In this document: positions 8,091 through 14,982 of the stretch, piece by piece
How the letters are laid out: each line of letters starts with the position of its first letter
Position numbering within the stretch: the first letter of the stretch is position 1
Assembly: GCA_958295685.1 (NCBI GenBank)
Contig: OY282365.1
Span: forward strand, 496,001-560,000
Direction: 5' to 3'
Source: an uncultured Dehalococcoidia bacterium
Lineage (GTDB): Bacteria; Chloroflexota; Dehalococcoidia; Lucifugimonadales; CATQGZ01
DNA length: 64,000 nucleotides
Program-made: the position numbers and the translations under genes
Notes under the pieces: generated by a model
Database searches by the model: none
The model's input: the letters and a program-made list of their open reading frames with translations, nothing else
Told to the model about the DNA's origin: nothing

Positions 8091-8833
8091 CCTCTCAGGG
8101 AAACCCCGCCGTCCACCACGATGACCTGCCCCCGGATCATCTCGGCGTCGGGGCCGCACAGGAACGTCACGACCCGCGCTATGTCCAGGGCGCTCACCAT
8201 CCTGCCCGTAACGGTCCGCTGACCGGACTTGATCATCGCGTCCCTGTTCGGGAAGTGCTCCAGGGCGGCGGTGTCGACGTATCCGCCCGATACCGCGTTC
8301 ACCGAGATGCCCTGGCCCGCGAGCTCCACGGCCAGGTAGCGCGTCATGGACTCCAGGGCCGCCTTGGACACGCCCACCGAGAAGTAGTGCGGCAGCACCC
8401 TGGAAGATCCCTGGCTGGTGATGTTGACGATGCTCCCGCCCGCGTCCATCAGCCTGGATGCCTCGATGGCGCACGTCCACGCCGCCTTGGCGTTCACGTT
8501 CATAGCCCAGTCCCAGTGCTTCTCGGTCAACTCCGAGGCCGGGCGCTGGACGCCTGACGCGGCGTTGTTCACCAGGACGTCGAGGCGGCCGAACTCATCC
8601 CTGATGGTGGCGAAGACGCCCTTCAGCTTTGCCGTGTCGGCTATGTTCGACCTGATGCGGAGGCAGCGGCGGCCGAGCGCCTCGATCTCCTTGTGCGTCT
8701 GAGCGGCCGCCGAGTCGCTGCGGAAGTAGTTGAAGGCCACGTCGGCCCCCAGGCGGGCGAATTCGAGGGCGATGGCCTTCCCGATACCCCGTGATCCACC
8801 CGTAACCAGAACCGCCTTGCCCTCGAATGACAC
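8087..8833 (-). CDS. fabL: Enoyl-ACP reductase III-like short-chain dehydrogenase
   Basis: FabL reduces enoyl-ACP to acyl-ACP, the last step of the fatty-acid elongation cycle. The 248-residue product has the Rossmann motif TGGSRGIG, NNAASG, and a Y-x6-K catalytic arrangement (Y150, K157 in HYFSVGVSKAAL). That spacing marks FabL, since ordinary SDRs have Y-x3-K. The C-terminal NAVSGGYVDT and MIRGQVIVVDGG also fit FabL. The GTG start at 8833 overlaps the fabG stop by one base. A longer frame upstream is only an out-of-frame shadow of fabG. It is the last gene of a fatty-acid operon. Confidence 0.88.
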   Translation of the reverse strand: MSFEGKAVLVTGGSRGIGKAIALEFARLGADVAFNYFRSDSAAAQTHKEIEALGRRCLRIRSNIADTAKLKGVFATIRDEFGRLDVLVNNAASGVQRPASELTEKHWDWAMNVNAKAAWTCAIEASRLMDAGGSIVNITSQGSSRVLPHYFSVGVSKAALESMTRYLAVELAGQGISVNAVSGGYVDTAALEHFPNRDAMIKSGQRTVTGRMVSALDIARVVTFLCGPDAEMIRGQVIVVDGGVSLRG

Positions 8834-9585
8834 TATATGGCCATGCCGCCGTCCACGCTGATCACCTGACCGGTGAGGTAGCCGGACTTCGTGCTCGCTA
8901 TGTGGCCGACCATGTGGGCGATGTCCTCGACCTCGCCGAAGTGGCCCATCGGAATCCACGTCATGATGCGGTCCTTCTGTTCCTGCTGAAGCACGTCGAC
9001 CGTGTCGGTGTTGATGTAGCCCGGCGTCACCGTGTTGACCGTGATGTTGCGCGTTGCGACCTCCTTGGCCAGCGCCTTCGTGAAGCCGATGATCGCCGCC
9101 TTCGAGGCCGAGTAGTTCGTCTGACCCACGTTGCCCCTTATGCCGACCACCGAACCTATGTGAATAACGCGCCCCCATCGATTTCGCATCATGCCCCGCA
9201 CCACGGCCCTGGTGCAGTAGAAGGTGCCGTTGAGATTGGTCGCCATGACGCGGTTCCAGGCATTGTCCGACATTCGGACGAGCAGGCCGTCGTCGATGAT
9301 CCCGGCGTTATTCACCAGGATATCGACCGATTCCCAGGCCTGGCTGACCCGCGCCACCATCTCCGAGACCTGGGTCGGATCGCTCACGTCGGCCTGCACG
9401 GCAAGCGCCTCGCCCCCACGGGCATTGATGGCGTCGACCGTTGTCGCCGCGGCCGCATCGGAAGTGTTGTAGTTCACGGCGACCCTGGCCCCCATATCGG
9501 CCAGCTTCACGGCAACGGCTCTGCCGATGCCCTTGGACGCGCCGGTAACCAGGGCCGTCCTACCATCCAGATCAGGCTTTTCCAA
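8833..9585 (-). CDS. fabG: 3-oxoacyl-ACP reductase
   Basis: FabG is the NADPH-dependent short-chain dehydrogenase reducing beta-ketoacyl-ACP. The 250-residue protein has TGASKGIGRA at the cofactor site, NNAGI, and the catalytic Y-x3-K in YSASKAAIIGFTKALAKE. The C-terminus LTGQVISVDGGMAI is characteristic of FabG. It lies between plsX (16 bp) and fabL (1-base overlap) in a fatty-acid operon, which supports the assignment over a generic SDR. Confidence 0.9.
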   Translation of the reverse strand: MEKPDLDGRTALVTGASKGIGRAVAVKLADMGARVAVNYNTSDAAAATTVDAINARGGEALAVQADVSDPTQVSEMVARVSQAWESVDILVNNAGIIDDGLLVRMSDNAWNRVMATNLNGTFYCTRAVVRGMMRNRWGRVIHIGSVVGIRGNVGQTNYSASKAAIIGFTKALAKEVATRNITVNTVTPGYINTDTVDVLQQEQKDRIMTWIPMGHFGEVEDIAHMVGHIASTKSGYLTGQVISVDGGMAI

Positions 9586-9601
9586 AATGCTCCCCTCGGC
9601 T

Positions 9602-10654
9602 CTAGCTGTCCACCGTCTCCCGAACTCTCCCCAGCTCCTCGTTGAGCTTCTCGACGAACCGCGTCTCGACCGCCAGTCTGGCGATCCCTATGGCCCGCTT
9701 CAGCGAACCGGCGCGCGCGCGGCCGTGGCCCACCACGCTTACGCCGTTCACTCCGAAGAGCGGGCCTCCCCCGGCGCCCTCGACCGGATTGCTCAGCTCG
9801 TGAACCACCTTCGCTATCGCGTCGGCCTCTTCACGCGGGAGCCTGTCGGCGAGAGTCGAGCGAAGCCGCTCCGACAGAGCGGTCCCGAGGCCCTCCGACA
9901 GCTTCATGACGACGTTTCCGACGAACCCGTCGCATACCACAACGTCGGCTACGTCGCTGAATATGTCGTTCGCCTCGACGTTCCCAATGAAGTTGAGGCC
10001 CACCTTGTCAAGAAGGTCGGAGGCCGCCTTGACCTGGCGATTACCCTTCCCTGCCTCCGCGCCCACGCTCAGCAGGGCCACCCGCGGCTGCTTCACGCCG
10101 AGGAACTGGCGGGCAAAGACATCGCCGATCACCGCGAAATTCACCAGCTGAGCAGGCTTGCAGTCCACGTTGGTTCCAACGTCCAGGATCGCCGTCCTCG
10201 GCGCCAGCCCCACCACCGGCCCCCCGAGCGCCGGCCTGTCGATTCCGTCGATCACCCCCAGGATGAACGCCGCCGCCGCCATTGACGCGCCGGTCGAGCC
10301 CATGCTCACGCAGGCGTCGGCTGCGCCCCTCTTTACCAGACCCGTGGCTACCACGATGGAGGCGGCCGGCTTCTGCCTAAGCGCCATAGCGGGCTGCTCG
10401 CCCTCCGCTATCACCCCCTTGGACGGTACCACCTGGATGGGAAGCGAGCCTGCGTCGTGCCTTTCGAGCTCGGCCTCGACCTGCCCAGGGTCCCCCACCA
10501 GCGCGATAGCCACGCCGCCTTCGGACGCCGCCTGTACGGCGCCCGCGACGATCTCGGCGGGAGCATGGTCACCGCCCATCGCGTCTACGGCGACACGGAT
10601 TAGCCCTGATCGTTCAGCCAATTCAGTATGCTCCATGTTCATTGGTATCCTCAT
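9602..10654 (-). CDS. plsX: Phosphate acyltransferase
   Basis: PlsX makes acyl-phosphate from acyl-ACP and phosphate for phosphatidic acid synthesis by PlsY. The 350-residue product shows the family hallmarks VAVDAMGGDHAP near residue 22, MGSTGA, DVGTNVDCKP, NVEANDIF and a C-terminal GGxPLFGVNG segment. The annotated start overlaps the upstream hydratase gene by 32 bases. An internal ATG 12 bases later (10642) is equally plausible. Confidence 0.95.
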   Translation of the reverse strand: MRIPMNMEHTELAERSGLIRVAVDAMGGDHAPAEIVAGAVQAASEGGVAIALVGDPGQVEAELERHDAGSLPIQVVPSKGVIAEGEQPAMALRQKPAASIVVATGLVKRGAADACVSMGSTGASMAAAAFILGVIDGIDRPALGGPVVGLAPRTAILDVGTNVDCKPAQLVNFAVIGDVFARQFLGVKQPRVALLSVGAEAGKGNRQVKAASDLLDKVGLNFIGNVEANDIFSDVADVVVCDGFVGNVVMKLSEGLGTALSERLRSTLADRLPREEADAIAKVVHELSNPVEGAGGGPLFGVNGVSVVGHGRARAGSLKRAIGIARLAVETRFVEKLNEELGRVRETVDS

Positions 10655-11096
10655 GTCGGCCGGCCTTCTCCGAGTGGCCGGACGTCTCAGGCGGCCCCGG
10701 CGCCGTCACCGTGGCCTCGCCCGTGATCGCCGCCTCGCCCGTCTGGCGATGCACTTGCACCGCGCAGACGACCTCGCGGCCGTGCGGTCCCTCCCTTATC
10801 TTCTTCACCCTTCCCGATGCAGTCACCCGATCGCCAGGGCGCACCGGCGCCCGGAACTTCAGCTTCAGCCTTCCGTTCGCGGCCCAGGCCTCGCGGAAGG
10901 CCAGCGACATCATCTCGGAGATCGAAGCGGCTATCATCATGCCGTGAGCTATGGTGCCTCCGAACCGGGACGCGGCGGCGACCTCGTGGTCCACGTGGAT
11001 GGGATTGAAGTCGCCCGATGCCTCCGCGTACCTCTCGATATGCGCTTGGGTCACGGTCTTGTGAACCGTGGGCAGGGAGTCGCCTTCGTTCATCAT
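10623..11096 (-). CDS. MaoC-like (R)-hydratase/dehydratase
   Basis: The 157-residue product has the hot-dog-fold hydratase signature IERYAEASGDFNPIHVD near residue 20 with the catalytic Asp/His pair, followed by GGTIAHGMM. Such proteins hydrate enoyl thioesters or dehydrate 3-hydroxyacyl thioesters. It follows a second MaoC-type half protein, its start codon touching that gene's last base. The pair resembles the HadA/HadB-type dehydratases of actinobacterial FAS-II. With fabG, fabL and plsX downstream, a role as the 3-hydroxyacyl-ACP dehydratase of this operon is likely but inferred. Confidence 0.85.
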   Translation of the reverse strand: MMNEGDSLPTVHKTVTQAHIERYAEASGDFNPIHVDHEVAAASRFGGTIAHGMMIAASISEMMSLAFREAWAANGRLKLKFRAPVRPGDRVTASGRVKKIREGPHGREVVCAVQVHRQTGEAAITGEATVTAPGPPETSGHSEKAGRHEDTNEHGAY

Positions 11097-11482
11097 CAGG
11101 CCGGGACCGTTATGGTGCTCTTGCCGTCCATCACCTGCCTGCCTCCTCCGTCTTGCACATCCAGCTGCACCACCAGGAAGCGCCATTCGCCCCTGACCGA
11201 GTTCTGTAGAAGGGTCGCCCGGCAATTGAGCGTCTCCGGCGGCGCAACTACGCCCTTGAAGCGAACCTCCTGCCCGACGTGCAGGGCGCCGCCGGGAACC
11301 TCCAGGTCGCTGATCACTCCCCTGAGGCTCAGCGCGGCCAGCGCCATCGGAGGCGCCGTCGACAGCGCCGCTGCGCTGTCGCCCACCGCCTCGACGTAGG
11401 CGGACACGGCGGCCTCGTCGAGGACGTACCGCCGATCGGATACAACCTGGTTGGGAAGAAGCTGTGCGTGATCGATGGGCAT
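11096..11482 (-). CDS. MaoC N-terminal-like (FAS1-type dehydratase) partner subunit
   Basis: The 128-residue product (MPIDHAQLL onward) includes YVLDEAAVSAYVEAVGD and APPMALAALSLRG. These resemble the non-catalytic or N-terminal hot-dog half of FAS1-like dehydratases. It lacks the Asp-His hydratase motif present in the next gene, which suggests a heterodimer. The frame stays open far upstream into repeat element B, giving a spurious 198-codon ORF. I choose ATG 11482 because a clear promoter lies 22-50 bp upstream and because homology-like sequence starts here. Confidence 0.75.
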   Translation of the reverse strand: MPIDHAQLLPNQVVSDRRYVLDEAAVSAYVEAVGDSAAALSTAPPMALAALSLRGVISDLEVPGGALHVGQEVRFKGVVAPPETLNCRATLLQNSVRGEWRFLVVQLDVQDGGGRQVMDGKSTITVPA

Positions 11483-11503
11483 GAGCCGGAGCAACCGGAG
11501 AAG

Positions 11504-11573
11504 ATTATAGTTTGAATCGGACCTCCAGGCAATCAGCCGCGCCGAGAGTAACTGTTCAGAGTCGATGAGGTCT
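11504..11573 (-). promoter_or_regulatory. Promoter and conserved upstream box of the fatty-acid operon
   Basis: On the minus strand TTGCCT (11532-11527) and consensus TATAAT (11509-11504) are separated by exactly 17 bp, leaving a leader of about 15 nt before ATG 11482. Upstream, 11573-11547 reads GACCTCATCGAC then TCTGAACAGTTACT and nearly matches the box before the erpA promoter, at 14 versus 15 bp from the -35 box. Confidence 0.7.
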
Positions 11574-11599
11574 CCCCATCTGCAAGCGCAGGGCGGTCG

Positions 11600-11817
11600 C
11601 GGCCTGTGGTTTTGTCGAAAACTGTCCCAAACTGTTCCATTTTGTCCCATCTCGTAGCTGAGGGTTCGATTTCGTGGACAAATGTGGGGCATTTGTGGAA
11701 CGGATGTGGAACGGAACCGGAGCAGTTCCGGTACAGTTGTGGAACAGGGGTCTCAGGGCTGTTGCTGGTGGGCTGCTTCCATATGAATAATATAGTACAG
11801 GAGTTCGCTGTCGTCAA
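11600..11817 (-). repeat. Promoter-array repeat element, copy B (TGTTCCA type)
   Basis: Reading minus: TTGACG (11817-11812), 17 bp, TATATT (11794-11789), 6 bp, ATG at 11782 opening a 9-codon frame. Seven cores then occur at exact 11-bp steps (11746, 11735, 11724, 11713, 11702, 11691, 11680), with consensus TGTTCCA and variants TGTACCG, TGCTCCG, CGTTCCA, TGCCCCA. Next is CAGCTACGAGATGG (about 11659-11646) and three oppositely oriented cores (GGGACA, GGAACA, GGGACA) at 10-bp steps. No HTH gene follows. Transcription would run into the fatty-acid operon. Confidence 0.88.
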
Positions 11818-11992
11818 GGGGACTCTCTATTCGGACCTCACAGAGTCTCCACGGTTACCGCCGACCCGCCTCGGAAATGCCCTGGCCGCAACGCGGATTC
11901 GAGATCAACGGCGGCTGGAAATGGCGCGGTGAGCGGTGTAGGCTGGTTGCGCCGAGGGCGTTTGCGGCTCCTCGAGTGCCGATGTTGTGATT

Positions 11993-13747
11993 ATGACCGA
12001 CGTGTCGATTCGTCTGCTTTCTCCTGAAATCTCGTCCATGATCGCCGCGGGCGAGGTGATAGAGCGTCCTGCGTCGGTGGTCAAGGAGCTGGTAGAGAAC
12101 TCAATCGACGCGGGATCCAAGCGCATCAGCGTCGAGATAGGCGGGGGCGGCGTCGAGAGCATCCGCGTGGTGGACGACGGGCGCGGGATCGCGTTCGACG
12201 AACTGGAGATCGCCTTTCAGCGGTTCGCGACCAGCAAGGTGGCCGCCGCCGGGGACCTGGACGCGATCGGCACGCTGGGGTTCAGAGGCGAGGCGCTGCC
12301 GAGCATTGGCGCCGTGGCCTCCGTGACGGTGGTGAGCCGGGAGCGGAGTGAGGAGTCGGGCGGAAAGCTGGACGTGGTGGAGGGAGTGGTGGGGTCGAAG
12401 GAGAGAATCGGAGCGCCTCCCGGCACGACGATCTCCGTACGAAGGCTCTTCAGGAACGTCCCCGCGAGACGCAAGTTCCTGCGGTCTCCTGGGGCAGAGT
12501 CGTCCAGGATCGGCACGCTGGTCACCCGCTGCGCGATGGCATACCCGGAGGTGGCGTTCGCGCTCTCCATCGACGGGAGACGGAGCTTCTCGAGCCCAGG
12601 CTCGGGAGACCTGCGCGAGGTCATCGCGGCGGTCTACAGGTCCGAGACCGCGCGCGCCATGATCGACCTGGACGCGGAGAGAGAGGACGAAGAACCTGTG
12701 GGCCGTATCCGCGTCCGCGGGATGATAGGGCCGCCCTCTCTGGACCGCGCGAACAGGAGCTACGTCAGCTTCTTCATCAACAGGCGGTGGGTGCAGAACC
12801 GGTCGCTGGGATTCGCGGTCGAGCAGGCGTATCACGGATTCATGAAGGAGCGGCGGTATCCCATCGCCGTGATAGACGTCAGACTCCCGTTGGACCAGGT
12901 GGACGTGAACTTCCATCCCGGCAAGGCCGAGGTCCGCTTCCGCGACGAGGGCGCGGTGTTCGGAGCGGTCCAGCGGAGAGTTAGGGAGACGCTCACGCTG
13001 GAATCACCCGTGCCGGAGGTGGCCCAGACCCCGGTCTTCCGGCCTCACTCCGCCCCGGCCGCCAGGGGGCCCGTCTTCTGGCCGGTGGAGCCTCCGAGGG
13101 CTGCCGAACCGCCGAGCGGCCTGCCGGACGATGCGCGTCCGGGTGTCGAGGCTTCGTCTCCGCAGCCGCGGAGGGGTCTCCCTGTTCTCAGAGTGCTTGG
13201 GCAGGTGCAGAGCGCGTACGTAGCGGCCGAGGGCCCGGACGGCGTGTATCTCATCGACCAGCACGCGGCGCACGAAAGGATCGTGTTCGAGCGGGTGAGG
13301 TCCGAGGCCGGACGGCGTTCCCCCCAGTCCCAGAGCCTTCTGGAGCCTGTGGTCGTGGAACTCTCGCCCGGTCATCGGGAGATGGTCGAGCGTCACGGCC
13401 AGGTGATAGCGGGTCTGGGCATGGTGGTGGAGCCTTTCGGGGACGGCTCATGCCTGCTGCGCGGGGTGCCCGCGCTTCTGACGGGGAGCGACCCTGCCCA
13501 GGCTCTCACCGACGTTCTCGACACCATGTCCGAGGGCGGCAAGTTCGAGTCGTGGGAGGACAGGGCAGCCTACTCGCTTGCCTGTCACGGCGCCATCCGA
13601 GCGGGCATGACCCTCACGGCGGACGAGATGACCGAGTTGGCTCGGCAACTCGAGGCGTGCGACTCGCCTCACACCTGTCCCCACGGCCGACCGACGATGA
13701 TCCATCTGAGCTCCAGTCGTCTCGAGCGAGAGTTCGGACGAACCTGA
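11993..13747 (+). CDS. mutL: DNA mismatch repair protein MutL
   Basis: MutL couples MutS mismatch recognition to strand removal. The N-terminal GHKL ATPase is clear: ELVENSIDAGS, VDDGRGI and GFRGEALPSIGAV. The C-terminal region carries DQHAAHERIVFE, the DQHA(X)2E(X)4E endonuclease motif, and CPHGRPT, so this is the nicking type found in bacteria without MutH. Length is 584 residues. The start is either ATG 11993 or GTG 11987; no strong ribosome site helps. mutS is not in the window. apt follows 23 bp downstream. Confidence 0.96.
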   Translation: MTDVSIRLLSPEISSMIAAGEVIERPASVVKELVENSIDAGSKRISVEIGGGGVESIRVVDDGRGIAFDELEIAFQRFATSKVAAAGDLDAIGTLGFRGEALPSIGAVASVTVVSRERSEESGGKLDVVEGVVGSKERIGAPPGTTISVRRLFRNVPARRKFLRSPGAESSRIGTLVTRCAMAYPEVAFALSIDGRRSFSSPGSGDLREVIAAVYRSETARAMIDLDAEREDEEPVGRIRVRGMIGPPSLDRANRSYVSFFINRRWVQNRSLGFAVEQAYHGFMKERRYPIAVIDVRLPLDQVDVNFHPGKAEVRFRDEGAVFGAVQRRVRETLTLESPVPEVAQTPVFRPHSAPAARGPVFWPVEPPRAAEPPSGLPDDARPGVEASSPQPRRGLPVLRVLGQVQSAYVAAEGPDGVYLIDQHAAHERIVFERVRSEAGRRSPQSQSLLEPVVVELSPGHREMVERHGQVIAGLGMVVEPFGDGSCLLRGVPALLTGSDPAQALTDVLDTMSEGGKFESWEDRAAYSLACHGAIRAGMTLTADEMTELARQLEACDSPHTCPHGRPTMIHLSSSRLEREFGRT

Positions 13748-13770
13748 CCGGCGCGAGGAGGCTCCTAGGC

Positions 13771-14283
13771 ATGAATCTGAAGGACTACATAAGAGACGTT
13801 CAGGACTTCCCCGTAGAGGGGGTGCTCTTCCGGGACATCACGCCCATGCTCTCCGACCCCGATGCATTCCGACACGCCGTGGACGGTCTCGTGGGCCGCG
13901 TCGACCGGAACGGCGTCGACGTGGTGGTGGGCATAGAGTCCCGCGGCTTCCTCTTCGCGGCTCCGCTGGCGTACCGTCTGAGAGTTCCCCTGGTCCCTGT
14001 CCGCAAGGAGGGGAAGCTGCCCTTCCGCGCCAACAGGACGGGCTACGCGCTGGAGTATGGCGAAGGCCTCTTGGAGATGCACGTCGACGCCCTTTCCGTG
14101 GGTGACCGGGCTCTCATCGTGGATGACCTGCTGGCTACGGGGGGCACGCTGGCGGCAGCCGTCAGGCTGGTAGAGCAGGCGGGCGGAGAAGTGGCCGCGG
14201 CCGCGGTGGTCGTCGAGCTCACCGATCTCGGCGGACGGGAGCGGCTCCGCGGCCTCGGCGTCGTCTCGCTGGTCGCGTATTAG
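13771..14283 (+). CDS. apt: Adenine phosphoribosyltransferase
   Basis: Apt salvages adenine to AMP using PRPP. The 170-residue product begins MNLKDYIRDVQDFPVEGVLF, typical of the family, and includes GIESRGFLF and the PRPP loop VLIVDDLLATGGT (here ALIVDDLLATGGT). The ATG at 13771 is preceded by GAGGAGG at good distance and lies 23 bp after mutL, so the two are probably cotranscribed. A longer upstream frame is an overlap with mutL and is rejected. Confidence 0.96.
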   Translation: MNLKDYIRDVQDFPVEGVLFRDITPMLSDPDAFRHAVDGLVGRVDRNGVDVVVGIESRGFLFAAPLAYRLRVPLVPVRKEGKLPFRANRTGYALEYGEGLLEMHVDALSVGDRALIVDDLLATGGTLAAAVRLVEQAGGEVAAAAVVVELTDLGGRERLRGLGVVSLVAY

Positions 14284-14331
14284 AGGAGAACGCGGCCCAG
14301 ACCCGTCGTTCACTCTCTCCCAATCCCGAGC

Positions 14332-14440
14332 GTCCTCAATCCTGCGGACGCCCAACCGTCACAAGGCCCGGAGAGCGACCACGTGATCAATCCTGAGTGT
14401 CCTCATCCTGCGGACGCCCACTCGTCACAAGGCCCTCTCT
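14332..14440 (+). repeat. Degenerate tandem repeat, 67-bp period
   Basis: GTCCTCAATCCTGCGGACG at 14332 and GTCCTCATCCTGCGGACG at 14399 begin two copies that share about 40 bp, including CCCAnnCGTCACAAGGCCC. They lie downstream of apt and contain no gene. Function is unknown. Confidence 0.7.
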
Positions 14441-14482
14441 CAAATCTCTCTTTGGCCATCGCCTTTCCCCGCTGCCCGATCC

Positions 14483-14786
14483 TTGACACGTTCGTTCTGC
14501 GTCTGTATAATCACATTCGCCGAGAGTGGCCACGACCAGCCGCCCGACTTCACCTCGACACTAAGGAGAAACACGATGACCCTCCTCCAGGCCAGCCCAC
14601 GATGCCCCGGCCGTCTCGACGCAGCCGTGCCCACTGCGCCAAGGCTGCTCAACCTCCCAGACACCTGTCACAAAAGTGTCACAAAGTGTCACATATCTGT
14701 CACGTAACTGTCACAAAAGTGTCACAAAAGTGTCACATATCGTAACCCAAAAATCGCCCCTATCCGCCCTCCACAGCTACGAAATG
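14483..14786 (+). repeat. Promoter-array repeat element, copy C (TGTCAC type)
   Basis: A perfect consensus promoter is present: TTGACA 14483-14488, 17 bp, TATAAT 14506-14511. Unlike the other copies it has a ~64-bp leader and AAGGAG before an ATG at 14576. Seven TGTCAC cores follow at 14666, 14677, 14687, 14698, 14709, 14720 and 14731 (10 or 11 bp apart), then CAGCTACGAAATG at 14774-14786. The region 14787-14982 before the next gene shows no further gene. Confidence 0.85.
14576..14707 (+). CDS. Small open frame of repeat element C
   Basis: The 43-codon frame starts at an ATG with AAGGAG 8-9 bases upstream, downstream of a consensus promoter, so expression is plausible. It reads into the 11-bp array, which encodes the repetitive tail CHKSVTKCHISVT before the stop. 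No family is recognised. It may be a leader peptide rather than a functional protein. Confidence 0.35.
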   Translation: MTLLQASPRCPGRLDAAVPTAPRLLNLPDTCHKSVTKCHISVT

Positions 14787-14982
14787 ATCCCCAAAATGAG
14801 TTCAGGCGTTACAGATCCGCGGAAAATTCTCTCCCACAGGCCACCTCCGCTCCGAAGCCTCCGAACTCGCCGAGGAGTCATGATTCGAGGCCGTCAACAG
14901 CCGGGTGGTCGGGTGACTCCGGGTATGCCATTGCCTGGGCAGTCGATGTTGACCGGATGTCGTATCATGGGGCGAGGCGTGG

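Noticed and set aside
11655..11680. tRNA T-loop-like GGTTCGA in element B
   Set aside because: No acceptor stem or cloverleaf can be built around it; the motif is part of the conserved element.
11096..11692. 198-codon version of the first hydratase gene
   Set aside because: The N-terminal 70 codons come from repeat element B and an intergenic promoter; family-like sequence begins at MPIDHAQ.
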